A stretch of 64,000 nucleotides of DNA, from the NCBI RefSeq assembly GCF_006542425.1, contig NZ_VFID01000009.1:80040-144039 (forward strand), written 5' to 3'. Below the pieces are notes generated by a model that saw only the letters and a list, made by a program, of their open reading frames with translations, was not told the origin of the DNA and ran no database searches. The translations under genes and the position numbers were made by a program. How positions within the stretch are numbered: position 1 is the first letter of the stretch; each line of letters begins with the position of its first letter. Of the stretch, positions 46,116 to 54,881 are shown piece after piece. The DNA comes from Pseudoxanthomonas sp. z9. GTDB taxonomy: Bacteria; Pseudomonadota; Gammaproteobacteria; Xanthomonadales; Xanthomonadaceae.

Positions 46116-46634
46116 GTGCGTAATTACGACCTCGAATTCCTCAAGCATTTCTCGATGGTGATCGGCTTCCTGGTCGTCGTCACCCTGGGCCTGATCATCG
46201 GTGCGCATTTCCTGCACTCCTCGATTCCGACGGAAGTGAATCCGCAGGCCGCCAAGCGCACCGAAGGCCGCATCGCCCCGTCGGGCGCGGTGTACGCCGG
46301 CACCACCGGTGCCGCGGCCCAGGCCGCCGCGCAGGCCGCCGCCGCCGCCGCCGCGGCTTCGCAGGTCGCCTACGGCGGCACCACCGACGGCCAGGTCATC
46401 TTCGACAACCTGTGCGGCGCCTGCCACAAGAACGGCACCGGCAACGCCCCGATGCTGACCGCCGCCGGCATGGGCGCGCGCGCCGCCAAGGGCAAGGACA
46501 CGCTGTACAAGCACGCCATCGAGGGCTTCACCGGTCCGGACGGCGGCATCATGCCCCCGAAGGGCGGCAACCCGGCCCTGACCGAAGAGCAGATCCATGC
46601 CACGGTCGACTGGATGCTGGCGAACGTGAAGTAA
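46116..46634 (+). CDS. Membrane-anchored cytochrome c5-family protein
   Basis: The 172-residue protein (GTG start, AGGTGG ribosome-binding site) has one N-terminal helix (MVIGFLVVVTLGLIIGAHFL), an alanine-rich linker at about 65-82 and a class I cytochrome c domain with one haem site CGACH (100-104) and probable axial Met146 in GIMPPKG. It would carry electrons at the periplasmic face of the inner membrane, likely to or from a terminal oxidase. It is monocistronic, followed by an intrinsic terminator. Confidence 0.9.
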   Translation: MRNYDLEFLKHFSMVIGFLVVVTLGLIIGAHFLHSSIPTEVNPQAAKRTEGRIAPSGAVYAGTTGAAAQAAAQAAAAAAAASQVAYGGTTDGQVIFDNLCGACHKNGTGNAPMLTAAGMGARAAKGKDTLYKHAIEGFTGPDGGIMPPKGGNPALTEEQIHATVDWMLANVK

Positions 46635-46661
46635 GCCTCCGGCTTGCCCGCGTGACCGGAA

Positions 46662-46684
46662 ACGCCGCCTTCGGGCGGCGTTTT
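46662..46684 (+). terminator. Intrinsic terminator after the cytochrome gene
   Basis: CGCCGCC-TTCG-GGCGGCG followed by TTTTCGTT, 28 bp after the stop codon. A classical GC stem, tetraloop and short T-tract. Confidence 0.85.
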
Positions 46685-46721
46685 CGTTGGTGATCCGGAC
46701 CCCGCGCCAAGAGCACGCGCG

Positions 46722-46750
46722 TTTCAACAGCCGAATGGCTGATCAAGGGG
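46722..46750. repeat. Dispersed repeat with core TTTCAACAGCCGAATGGC, copy 1
   Basis: The core recurs with small changes at 48844, 48914 and 48977, all around the nuclease gene. Copies 1 and 4 share the extension TGATCAAGGGG. Confidence 0.7.
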
Positions 46751-46801
46751 CTCGCAACGCTGCTCCCGGGTCGCCCGATGTCTACCGGGGGATTCACTCT
46801 T

Positions 46802-46930
46802 CGCCTCCCCCTTTGTAAAAGGGGAACCAAGGGGGATCCGCTCTCCGCCTCCCCTTTGTAAAAGGGGACTGAGGGGGATTCGCTCTCCGCCTCCCCTTTG
46901 TAAAAGGGGGACCGAGGGGGATTCGCTCTT
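46802..46930. repeat. Three tandem copies of a 42-44-bp G/C-rich repeat
   Basis: Units start at about 46802, 46846 and 46888. Each contains the palindromic block CCCCTTTGTAAAAGGGG followed by an AGGGGGATTCGCTCT-like tail. A related single copy with CCTTTGAAAAAGG lies at 49039-49073. There are no unique spacers, so this is not a CRISPR array. Confidence 0.85.
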
Positions 46931-47088
46931 CGCGCCAACCACAGGCTTCCCGGCCACCGATGACAGGCCAAAAGTGGACCGACGAGGATTGACCCGCCCC
47001 TCAGCGGTCGAGGAGCGTCGGCGCTTCCCCATCACCCGTCATCCCCGCTGGCTATCATGTCCGGCTCGACCTACCGCCAGACATCGCC

Positions 47089-48819
47089 ATGCCCCTCCGC
47101 CGCGCCCTGCTCGCCACTGCCCTGCTGACCTGCGCCACGATGGCCGGCGCCGGAGAGACGGGGATCATCCCCATCGGCCAGGTCCAGGGCGCCGGCGCGG
47201 CCAGCCCGCTGGCGGGCCAGACGGTCACGGTCGAGGGCGTGGTCACGGCCGATTTCCGCCAGGGCCTGGGCGGCTTTTTCCTGCAGGACGCCGGCGACGG
47301 CGATCCGGCGACCTCGGATGCCGTGTTCGTTCCACTGGCCTTCGACGCCAACGCGGATGAGGGCGAAGCGCCGAAGGTCGGCCAGCGCTACCGCGTGCGG
47401 GGCGAAGTCACCGAGCTGGAACTGGGCCGCCAGGGCAGCCGCCTGACCGCGATCACCCCGGGCGACATCGAGCGCCTGGGAACCCCGGCGCCGGCGATTG
47501 CCCCGGTCGTGCTGACGGCCGCGCCCGCGGACTGGGAAGCCATGGAAGGCATGCGCGTGCGCATCGCCGCCCCGCTCACCGTCAGTGGCACCGATCAGGT
47601 CGAGCGCTTCGGCGAACTCACCGCCGCGTTCGACGGTCGGCTGTGGCAGCCCAGCGAGGTGGCGGCGCCCGGCAGCGAGGCATTCCAGCAGGTGCTGAAA
47701 GACAACGCCCGCCGCCGTCTGACCCTGGACGACGGCAGCGGCGAACGGGATCCCAAGGCCATCGCCTGGCTCGGCGAACAAGCGATCCCGCGCGTGGGCA
47801 CCGTCCTGAAGGATGTGGAAGGCATCGTCGACGAGCGCCATGGCAGCCATCGCCTGCAACTGATCCGCCCGCTGGCACTGCCCGCCATCGCTTATCCGGT
47901 CGCACCGCGCGTGCCGGGAACGCTGAAAATCGCCGCGTTCAACCTGGAAAACCTGTTCAACGGCGACGGCCGCGGCGGCGGCTTCCCGACCCCGCGCGGC
48001 GCGAAGACGCCCGCGCAGTTGCAGGCACAGCTGGCCAAGCTGGTCGCCACCGTGCGCGCGCTCGATGCCGATGTGGCGGCGCTGATGGAACTGGAGAACG
48101 ACGGCTACGGCCCCGACTCCAGCCTCGCCCAGTTCGTCGCGGCGCTGAACGCGAAGGGCGGCGACTGGCGCTTCATCGACGCCGGCCAGGGGCCGGGACC
48201 GGACACCATCCGGGTTGGCCTGATCTATCGCGCCTCCCGGGTCACGCCGGTCGGCAAGCCCGCCACGCTGGAAGGCGGTCCCTTCGGTGACCGCAGCCGG
48301 GTGCCGCTGGCGCAGGCGTTCCGGCGTGGGCAGGGACCGGCGTTCGTGGTCGTGGCCAATCACTTCAAGTCCAAGGGCTGCTCGGAAGCCATCGGCGCCG
48401 ATCAGGACCAGGGCGATGCCCAAGGGTGCTGGAACGCGTTGCGACTGGATTCGGCGCGCCGCCTGGACGCCTGGCTGAAGCAGGATCCGACCGGCCAGGG
48501 CAGCGCGATGAAGCTCATCCTGGGCGACTTCAACGCCTATGCGATGGAGGATCCGGTGCGCTGGCTGCGCGAGGCCGGCTGGCGCGATGCCTTCGCCGTG
48601 GCCAAGGTGGAAAGCCCCTACAGCTACGTCTACAGCGGCCTGACTGGCCGCCTGGATCACGCCCTGCTCACGCCCGCGCTGTCGGCGCGCCTGCGCGGCG
48701 CGGCCGAGTGGCATCTCAACGCCGATTCGGCGGACAGCGCCGGCTACCTCCACGGCGATGCCGGCCAGCCCTGGCGCAGTTCGGATCACGATCCGCTGCT
48801 GCTGGGGTTTGATCTTTGA
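47089..48819 (+). CDS. Secreted endonuclease/exonuclease/phosphatase-fold nuclease (ExeM/NucH-like)
   Basis: The 576-residue protein has a signal peptide (RALLATALLTCATMAGAG), an OB-like N-terminal domain seen in extracellular nucleases (about 25-280; VEGVVTADF; GFFLQDAGDGDPATSDAVFV; YRVRGEVTE) and an EEP nuclease domain (about 285-576) with the metal and catalytic motifs AAFNLENLF, AALMELENDGYG, VVANHFKSKGC, LILGDFNAY and RSSDHDPLL. It should degrade extracellular DNA for phosphate or nucleoside use. It stands alone between two sets of short repeats. Confidence 0.9.
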   Translation: MPLRRALLATALLTCATMAGAGETGIIPIGQVQGAGAASPLAGQTVTVEGVVTADFRQGLGGFFLQDAGDGDPATSDAVFVPLAFDANADEGEAPKVGQRYRVRGEVTELELGRQGSRLTAITPGDIERLGTPAPAIAPVVLTAAPADWEAMEGMRVRIAAPLTVSGTDQVERFGELTAAFDGRLWQPSEVAAPGSEAFQQVLKDNARRRLTLDDGSGERDPKAIAWLGEQAIPRVGTVLKDVEGIVDERHGSHRLQLIRPLALPAIAYPVAPRVPGTLKIAAFNLENLFNGDGRGGGFPTPRGAKTPAQLQAQLAKLVATVRALDADVAALMELENDGYGPDSSLAQFVAALNAKGGDWRFIDAGQGPGPDTIRVGLIYRASRVTPVGKPATLEGGPFGDRSRVPLAQAFRRGQGPAFVVVANHFKSKGCSEAIGADQDQGDAQGCWNALRLDSARRLDAWLKQDPTGQGSAMKLILGDFNAYAMEDPVRWLREAGWRDAFAVAKVESPYSYVYSGLTGRLDHALLTPALSARLRGAAEWHLNADSADSAGYLHGDAGQPWRSSDHDPLLLGFDL

Positions 48820-48843
48820 GCGCTTGATCGCCAGGAGCAAACG

Positions 48844-48870
48844 TTTCTCGACAGCCGAATGGCGGGTTGG
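48844..48870. repeat. Dispersed repeat copy 2 (ACAGCCGAATGGCGGG form)
   Basis: It follows the nuclease stop by 25 bp and shares the ACAGCCGAATGGC core with the copy at 46722. The flank differs. Confidence 0.6.
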
Positions 48871-48913
48871 AAGAGGAACCAAGGGGGCCTGCTCTTCGCG
48901 CCAACAGCAAGCG

Positions 48914-48940
48914 CTTTTCAACAGCCGCATGGCGGGCCAA
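48914..48940. repeat. Dispersed repeat copy 3 (ACAGCCGCATGGCGGG form)
   Basis: It is about 70 bp after copy 2 with one change in the core, suggesting local tandem growth of the element. Confidence 0.6.
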
Positions 48941-48976
48941 TCCTCCGTCGCCTTGGGCGCCCGCCCCCTTTTGGGC

Positions 48977-49006
48977 TTTCAACAGCCGAATGGCTGATCA
49001 AGGGGG
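48977..49006. repeat. Dispersed repeat copy 4
   Basis: It has the same TTTCAACAGCCGAATGGC core and TGATCAAGGGG extension as copy 1, 2.25 kb away on the other side of the nuclease gene. Confidence 0.65.
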
Positions 49007-49038
49007 CAAATGACACCCGGACTCCGGGCACCGCTTTG

Positions 49039-49073
49039 CCTCCCCCTTTGAAAAAGGGGGATTGAGGGGGATT
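49039..49073. repeat. Single copy of the CCCCCTTTGAAAAAGGGGG repeat
   Basis: A palindromic CCCCCTTT/AAAGGGGG block followed by ATTGAGGGGGATTT. It is closely related to the three units at 46802-46930. The gap from 48820 to 49173 holds only these repeats and the leader of the next gene. Confidence 0.75.
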
Positions 49074-49173
49074 TGCCCTTCGACCAGGCCACCTACACCC
49101 CACTGCTACAATTCGCGCCTTTCGCGTCCGGCCGCCTTGGCCGGATCACGCCAGCCGCTCCAGGGGCCAGCCC

Positions 49174-52100
49174 ATGACCAGTACCGCCGAACTGACCTCG
49201 CCGTCGTCCGCCAACACGCCGCAGATCGGCGTGCTGGACAACGACTACACCCTCGAACACAAGTACACCCGCACCGACGGCCGCATCTACTTGAGCGGCG
49301 TGCAGGCGCTGGTCCGGCTGCCGCTGATGCAGCGCCTGCGCGACCAGGCCGCCGGGCTCAACACCGCCGGCTTCATCAGCGGCTACCGCGGCTCGCCGCT
49401 GGGCGGCTTCGATCTGGAGCTGTGGCGCGCGCGCAAGCACCTGGAAGCGGCGGCGGTGAAGTTCACCCCCGGCCTCAACGAGGATCTCGGCGCGACCATG
49501 GTCTGGGGCACCCAGCAGACCAACCTGTTCCCCGGCGCCAAGGTCGATGGCGTGTACTCGATGTGGTACGGCAAGGGACCGGGTGTGGATCGCTGCGGCG
49601 ACGTGTTCAAGCACGGCAACGCCGCCGGCACCTCGAGGCACGGTGGCGTGCTGGCGCTGGCCGCCGACGATCACGCCTGCCGCAGCTCGACCCTGCCGCA
49701 CGGGTCGGAAGACGAGTTCGTCAGCGCGATGATGCCGGTGCTCAACCCGGCCGGCGTGCAGGACATCCTCGACATGGGCCTGGTCGGCTGGGCGATGAGC
49801 CGCTACACCGGCCGCTGGGTCGGCTTCAAGACGATCGCCGAGACGGTGGAATCCTCGGCCTCGGTGGAAGTGAATCCGTTCGCGCGCACCATCCTGCTGC
49901 CCGAGGATTTCGACATGCCCGCCGGCGGCCTCAACATCCGCTGGCCGGATCCGCCGCTGGATCAGGAAATGCGCCTGCACCGCTACGCGGTCAAGGCCGC
50001 CCAGGCCTTCGCCCGCGCCAACGGCATCGATCGGATCGTGCTGGATTCGCCGCGCGCGCGACTGGGCATCGTCACCACCGGCAAGAGCTACCTGGACGTG
50101 CTGCAGGCGCTGGAATACCTGGGCCTGGACGAACGCGCCTGCGCCGACATCGGCATCCGCGTGTACAAGGTCGGCATGACCTGGCCGCTGGAGCCGATCG
50201 GCATCGCCGAGTTCGCGCGCGGACTGGAAGACATCGTGGTGGTGGAGGAGAAGCGCGCCTTCATCGAGCGGCAGATGAAGGAGTACTTCTACAACTGGCC
50301 GGCCAGCGCAGGCCAGCGTCCGTCCATCGTCGGCAAGTACGACGAGGCCGGCGAGTGGATCCTGCCGTCCACCGGCGAACTTACCCCGGCCACCATCGCC
50401 GGCGTGATCGGCCGGCGCATCCAGCGTTTCTTCACCAATGAATCCATCGAGCAGCGCCTGCGCTGGATGGAGGACAAGGAAGCCGAGCTCGCGTTGCCGC
50501 GCGCCAGCTTCCCGCGCGTGCCGCACTACTGCAGCGGCTGCCCGCACAACACTTCCACGGTGGTGCCGGAAGGCTCGCGCGCGCTCGGCGGCATCGGCTG
50601 CCACTACATGGTGACGTGGATGGATCGCGACACCGACACCTTCACTCACATGGGCGGCGAAGGCGTCACCTGGTCCGGGCAGGCGCCGTTCACCGAAACC
50701 GAGCACGTGTTCCAGAACCTCGGCGACGGCACGTTCTTCCATTCCGGTTCGCTGGCGGTGCGGCAGTCGGTCGCCACCGGCGTCAACATCACCTACAAGA
50801 TCCTCTACAACGACGCGGTCGCGATGACCGGTGGCCAGCCGGTCGACGGCACCCTGAGCGTGCCGCAGATCGCCCACATGATGCGCGCCGAAGGCGTGGA
50901 CACCATCGTCGTGGTCAGCGACGACGTGCGCAAGTGGAGCCGCCGCGAACTGTTTCCGACCGGTGTCGAGTTCCATGATCGCGGCCAGCTGGAAGAGGTG
51001 CAGAAGCAGCTGCGCAAGGTGAAGGGCGTTTCCATCCTCATCTACGACCAGGTGTGCGCCACCGAGAAGCGCCGCCGCCGCAAGCGCGGCAAGCTGCCGG
51101 ATCCGGCCAAGCGCACGATGGTCAACACGCTGGTCTGCGAAGGCTGCGGCGACTGCGGCGTGAAGAGCTTCTGCGTGTCGGTGCTGCCGAAGGAAACCGA
51201 GTTCGGGCGCAAGCGCGAAATCGATCAATCCAACTGCAACAAGGATTTCTCCTGCGTCAACGGCTTCTGCCCCAGCTTCGTCACCGTCCACGGCGGCAAC
51301 CCGCGCAAGGGCAAGAAAGCAACCGTGGCCGAGAAGCTGGAGAACCTGCCGGCACCGACCTTCCAGTCGGATCTGGCCCAGCCCTGGAACATCCTGATCA
51401 CCGGCGTCGGCGGCACCGGCGTGGTGACCATCGGTGCGCTGCTGGGCATGGCCGGGCATCTGGAAGGCAAGGGCGCGAGCGTGCTGGATCAGACCGGCCT
51501 GGCCCAGAAGGGCGGCGCGGTGACCACCCACATCCGCATCGCCCGCACGCCGGAGGATATCCACGCCGTGCGCATCGCCGCCGGCGAAGCCGATCTGGTG
51601 CTGGGTTGCGACATGGTGGTGGTGAACGACTATTGGGTGCTGTCCAAGGTGCGCGGCGAGCGCTCGCAGGTGGTGCTCAATACCTACGAGGCGATGCCCG
51701 GCACCTTCACCACCCGTCCGGACATGCAGTTCCCGGCCACCGACATCGTCACCGGCGTGAAGGTCGCGCTGGGCGGCCGCGATCCGATGCTGGTCGACGC
51801 CACCCAGCTGGCCACCGCGCTGATGGGCGACGCGATCGCCGCCAACCTGTTCATGCTCGGCTACGCCTGGCAGCAGGGCCTGGTGCCGATTTCGTTCGAC
51901 GCCATCATGCGCGCGGTCGAACTCAATGGCGCGGCGATCGAAATGAACCGGCGCGCGTTCGCCTGGGGCCGTCTGGCCGTGGTCGACCCGCAGGCGGTGC
52001 AGGAAGCGGCCGGCCTGATCCGCAACACCCAGACCGAGTCCGAACGTACCCCGCGCAACCTGCGGATCCTGCCGCCGGGCGAATGGGAGAGCACCGAGTG

Positions 52101-52881
52101 GGGCGCCAACGCCGCGCCGCGCAATCCGGACAATGAAAGCGAACTGCGCGGCCTGCCGGAAGGCGGCGCCGTCGGTGGCGAAGTCGCGTTCCTGCCGCTG
52201 GACGACCTGCGCCTGTCGCGCTCGCTGGACGAACTGATCGCGCGCCGCGTGGCCTTCCTGACCGAATACCAGGACGCCGCCTACGCCAGCCGCTACCGCG
52301 ATCTGGTCACCCGCGTGCGCGCCGCCGAGAACGTGAAGGCACCGGGTTCCACCGCGCTGACCGAGGCGGTCGCCCGCTATTTCTTCAAGCTGATGGCGTA
52401 CAAGGACGAGTACGAAGTGGCGCGGCTGTACACCAGCGGCGAGTTCCAGCGCCGCCTGCAGCAGCAGTTCGAGGGCGACTATGAAGTGCACTTCCATCTT
52501 GCGCCGCCGCTGTTCGCCAAGAAGGACGCGCAGGGCCGCCTGATGAAGAAGGAGTACGGCCCGTGGGTGTTCAAGGCCTTCGGACTGCTGGCGAAGCTGC
52601 GCTTCCTGCGCGGCGGTGCCTTCGACGTGTTCGGCCGCACCGCCGAGCGCCGCGGCGAGCGCCAGCTGATCAGCGACTACGAGCGCACCCTGGATCAGCT
52701 GCTCGGTTCGCTGGATGCCGATCGCCTGGGCCTGGCGGTGGATATCGCCAGCATTCCCGAGCACATCCGCGGCTACGGCCACGTCAAGGAACGTCATCTG
52801 CACGAGGCCAAGGCGCGCGAGGCCGAACTGCTCGCGCAATGGAACAACCCCAGGGCGCTGCACGTCGTCCAGGTCGCCTGA
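49174..52881 (+). CDS. Indolepyruvate ferredoxin oxidoreductase, fused alpha/beta/gamma form
   Basis: The 1,235-residue enzyme decarboxylates indolepyruvate and related aryl 2-oxoacids to acyl-CoA with reduced ferredoxin. Domain order is an N-terminal pyrimidine-binding part (SGYRGSPLGGFD; LNEDLGATMVWGTQQT), TPP-binding part (PHYCSGCPHNTSTVVPEGSR; GIGCHYMVTWM), a cysteine-rich Fe-S region (VCEGCGDCGVKSFCV; CNKDFSCVNGFCPSF) and the gamma domain (ITGVGGTGVVTIGALLGMAG; TGLAQKGGAVTTHIRIA). Such one-piece enzymes are found in aerobic proteobacteria, including Xanthomonas. It is monocistronic, with a strong terminator. Confidence 0.94.
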   Translation: MTSTAELTSPSSANTPQIGVLDNDYTLEHKYTRTDGRIYLSGVQALVRLPLMQRLRDQAAGLNTAGFISGYRGSPLGGFDLELWRARKHLEAAAVKFTPGLNEDLGATMVWGTQQTNLFPGAKVDGVYSMWYGKGPGVDRCGDVFKHGNAAGTSRHGGVLALAADDHACRSSTLPHGSEDEFVSAMMPVLNPAGVQDILDMGLVGWAMSRYTGRWVGFKTIAETVESSASVEVNPFARTILLPEDFDMPAGGLNIRWPDPPLDQEMRLHRYAVKAAQAFARANGIDRIVLDSPRARLGIVTTGKSYLDVLQALEYLGLDERACADIGIRVYKVGMTWPLEPIGIAEFARGLEDIVVVEEKRAFIERQMKEYFYNWPASAGQRPSIVGKYDEAGEWILPSTGELTPATIAGVIGRRIQRFFTNESIEQRLRWMEDKEAELALPRASFPRVPHYCSGCPHNTSTVVPEGSRALGGIGCHYMVTWMDRDTDTFTHMGGEGVTWSGQAPFTETEHVFQNLGDGTFFHSGSLAVRQSVATGVNITYKILYNDAVAMTGGQPVDGTLSVPQIAHMMRAEGVDTIVVVSDDVRKWSRRELFPTGVEFHDRGQLEEVQKQLRKVKGVSILIYDQVCATEKRRRRKRGKLPDPAKRTMVNTLVCEGCGDCGVKSFCVSVLPKETEFGRKREIDQSNCNKDFSCVNGFCPSFVTVHGGNPRKGKKATVAEKLENLPAPTFQSDLAQPWNILITGVGGTGVVTIGALLGMAGHLEGKGASVLDQTGLAQKGGAVTTHIRIARTPEDIHAVRIAAGEADLVLGCDMVVVNDYWVLSKVRGERSQVVLNTYEAMPGTFTTRPDMQFPATDIVTGVKVALGGRDPMLVDATQLATALMGDAIAANLFMLGYAWQQGLVPISFDAIMRAVELNGAAIEMNRRAFAWGRLAVVDPQAVQEAAGLIRNTQTESERTPRNLRILPPGEWESTEWGANAAPRNPDNESELRGLPEGGAVGGEVAFLPLDDLRLSRSLDELIARRVAFLTEYQDAAYASRYRDLVTRVRAAENVKAPGSTALTEAVARYFFKLMAYKDEYEVARLYTSGEFQRRLQQQFEGDYEVHFHLAPPLFAKKDAQGRLMKKEYGPWVFKAFGLLAKLRFLRGGAFDVFGRTAERRGERQLISDYERTLDQLLGSLDADRLGLAVDIASIPEHIRGYGHVKERHLHEAKAREAELLAQWNNPRALHVVQVA

Positions 52882-52886
52882 CCAGA

Positions 52887-52912
52887 AAAAACCCCGCCTC
52901 GGCGGGGTTTTT
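52887..52912. terminator. Bidirectional intrinsic terminator
   Basis: AAAAACCCCGCC-TC-GGCGGGGTTTTT starts 5 bp after the oxidoreductase stop, with A and T tracts on both sides. It can also serve the convergent PP-loop gene ending at 52936. Confidence 0.92.
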
Positions 52913-52935
52913 ACTTTTCCGACCGATGCGCGCGG

Positions 52936-53754
52936 TTACCGCCGCCGCACCGAGGCCAGCGCGGCGCGCAACGGCGGTTTCAACGGCAGCGCCAGCTTGC
53001 GGTAGAAGAACGTCAGCATCCGGCGCGAACGCGGCACCCGCCACGCCAGGCCTTCCTCGATCGTGTACACGCACGGCGCGCAGGCGCCGCAGGGCTTGCC
53101 GTTCACCGGTCGATGGCAAAACCAGGTCATGTCCATGAGCCGATGCCAGCCGGCGGCTTCGGCTTCGCGCTGCATCGCCCGCTTGTCGATCTGGAACAGC
53201 GGGAAGCCGAAATGATGGAACAGGGTGTGTTCGGCGGTGCCCGCGTGGCGCGATTCGACGCGGTGGCTGCGATAGCCGCCGGCGGTCTCGAACGGCTGCA
53301 CGAAGTCCGCCAGCAGCGCCTGCACCTTGTCGTCCACGTGCACGCTCAGTTCGATGCCCGCTGGCGCGTGCTGGCGGCAGAACAGCGCCAGCCATTCGTA
53401 CTGGCTACCGATGTAAACCCGCGATCGGACCTCGCGCAGCGCCTCGGTGATCACCGGGTCCCGCGCCAGTTCCGCCACCTGGAACACCCGCAGTGGCCGC
53501 AGCAGTGCGCGCGTTTCCGGGTGCGATTCGTGCAGCGCCGCGGTGATGCGCTGGATGCTGCGGCGCTCGGTGGCCGTCGACGCGCGCGAGGGATCCTCCA
53601 GGTAGTACGGCGTCACCGGCACGCGATGCAACAGCAGCAGCCGCAGCAGCTGGAAGGTCGAGTCCCAACCGCTGGTCCACAGCAGCGGAACGCTCCTGAC
53701 GGCTTCCCCCACGGGGGCGGCGGTCGAATCACGGTGGCTTGTCGGTTCTTGCAT
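52936..53754 (-). CDS. QueC-like PP-loop (ATP pyrophosphatase) protein
   Basis: The 272-residue protein has a P-loop-like ATP pyrophosphatase motif near the N-terminus (LLWTSGWDSTFQLL, about 26-39), the QueC-type middle segment (RVYIGSQYEWLALF) and a C-terminal four-Cys cluster (C-x8-C-x2-C-x2-C in FCHRPVNGKPCGACAPC) as in the QueC zinc site. QueC makes 7-cyano-7-deazaguanine, but SGWDS replaces SGGxDS and the rest diverges, so another nitrile- or amide-forming role is possible. Start by ATG with GGAG 11 bases upstream; the frame is open further. It is divergent from the diiron-enzyme gene. Confidence 0.7.
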   Translation of the reverse strand: MQEPTSHRDSTAAPVGEAVRSVPLLWTSGWDSTFQLLRLLLLHRVPVTPYYLEDPSRASTATERRSIQRITAALHESHPETRALLRPLRVFQVAELARDPVITEALREVRSRVYIGSQYEWLALFCRQHAPAGIELSVHVDDKVQALLADFVQPFETAGGYRSHRVESRHAGTAEHTLFHHFGFPLFQIDKRAMQREAEAAGWHRLMDMTWFCHRPVNGKPCGACAPCVYTIEEGLAWRVPRSRRMLTFFYRKLALPLKPPLRAALASVRRR

Positions 53755-54158
53755 GTGCGCGGGAACTCCATGCCGATGGCCTCGGCGGGTTGGGCAACGC
53801 ATCCACGACCGCAAGCAAGGGACTCCCGGTGCAGCGCGCACCGATGCTAGCGTGCCCGCGCGCGCACCCGGTGCAATTCTCTTCACCCCATCGACTGAAC
53901 AGGCAATGGCGACGCGAAGCCTTCATGCGCGCCTCATGTTTGTCATGCCGTGCGGCGATTCGATCCACATCGATGAACACGCATCCGTTGAACGTTCGTC
54001 GCGCAATCGGCACGGGCATGTCGCCAGCATGTGAAGGCACGCGGATCTTTGCGATGCGTGCACGTTCTGCTCACGTCTTCGCTACCCATCATCGTCCACC
54101 GGGTTCGACGGCAGAGCGCGTCGTGCCCCGGCCATTTTCCTTCCCCCAGGAACGATTC
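53755..54158. other. 404-bp divergent intergenic region
   Basis: It separates the PP-loop gene (minus) from the diiron-enzyme gene (plus) and must hold both promoters. I see no convincing operator or terminator. The plus-strand frame is open through it, but codon content and lack of a start signal argue against coding. Confidence 0.5.
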
Positions 54159-54881
54159 ATGCAAGCCCAATCGATGACCCGCGATCAGTTCTGGCAGTTC
54201 GCCGACAAGGCCAAGGAGGCGACCGAAGCCCTCGCCGCGCAACGGATGCAGGTACTTGCCCACCTTTCTCCGGACGCCCTGCGCCAGGTGTGCATCCAGT
54301 ACCGGTTCTTCACCATCGACTACATCAGCGATCTCGCCTCGCTGGTGGCGCGCCTGCCGTTCGGCGGACTGCGCAGCCTGCTCGGCCAGATCCTCGCCGA
54401 GGAACTGGGCGAAGGCGATCCCGAGCGCGCCCATCCGGCCGTGTACGACCGCTTCCTCGCCACCATCGGCGTCGCGCCCGAGGAGCTGGAACGACCGCTG
54501 ATGGCCAACGAGCGCATCCTCAAGGGGCTGACCCGCGACATGGCCAACAACCCGATCGCCTTCGGCGTCGGCCTGCGCGGCATGGGCGGCGAATGCCTGT
54601 GCCAGACCTACCTGTCGGTGATGTTCGAGCACATGCGCCGCAATCCGTATCTGGTCGCCAACGCCGACCGCATCGACTGGGAGTTCTGGACCATCCATAC
54701 CGGCGAAGAAGACATCATCCATGGCGAATTGACCCGCGCCGCGATCGACGAATACCTGCGCCACGATCCGGGCGTGCTGCCCGAGCTGGCACGCGGCTAC
54801 GAGCGCAGCATCTCCGCCTGGAACCTGTTCTGGCAGAACATCCTCGACGCGTACACGCCACAACTGGAAGCCGCGTCATGA
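54159..54881 (+). CDS. Haem-oxygenase-like diiron protein (HDO / TenA-PqqC fold)
   Basis: The 240-residue protein starts at an ATG after CCAGGA. Helical text and probable metal ligands fit iron-containing redox enzymes of the HDO class: LAEELGEGDPERAH (Glu81/82, His92), Glu145 in GGECLC, and WTIHTGEEDIIHGEL (His180, Glu184, His188). Relatives include UndA, BesC and SznF, which oxidise fatty acids or amino acids with oxygen. The stop overlaps the start of a VOC gene (ATGA), so they are made together. It points toward the Rieske/KASIII cluster and may act in the same chemistry. Confidence 0.8.
   Translation: MQAQSMTRDQFWQFADKAKEATEALAAQRMQVLAHLSPDALRQVCIQYRFFTIDYISDLASLVARLPFGGLRSLLGQILAEELGEGDPERAHPAVYDRFLATIGVAPEELERPLMANERILKGLTRDMANNPIAFGVGLRGMGGECLCQTYLSVMFEHMRRNPYLVANADRIDWEFWTIHTGEEDIIHGELTRAAIDEYLRHDPGVLPELARGYERSISAWNLFWQNILDAYTPQLEAAS

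Noticed and set aside
46802..46930. Possible CRISPR array
   Set aside because: There are only three abutting units, the whole unit repeats with no unique spacers, and no cas genes are present.
49093..52863. A 1,256-codon minus-strand frame opposite the indolepyruvate oxidoreductase
   Set aside because: The plus-strand product has complete TPP, Fe-S and gamma domains; the antisense frame is a GC artefact.
53755..53886. N-terminal extension of the PP-loop protein to 53886
   Set aside because: The added residues have no domain or signal, and the PP-loop fits near the N-terminus of a protein starting at 53754; the choice remains moderate.
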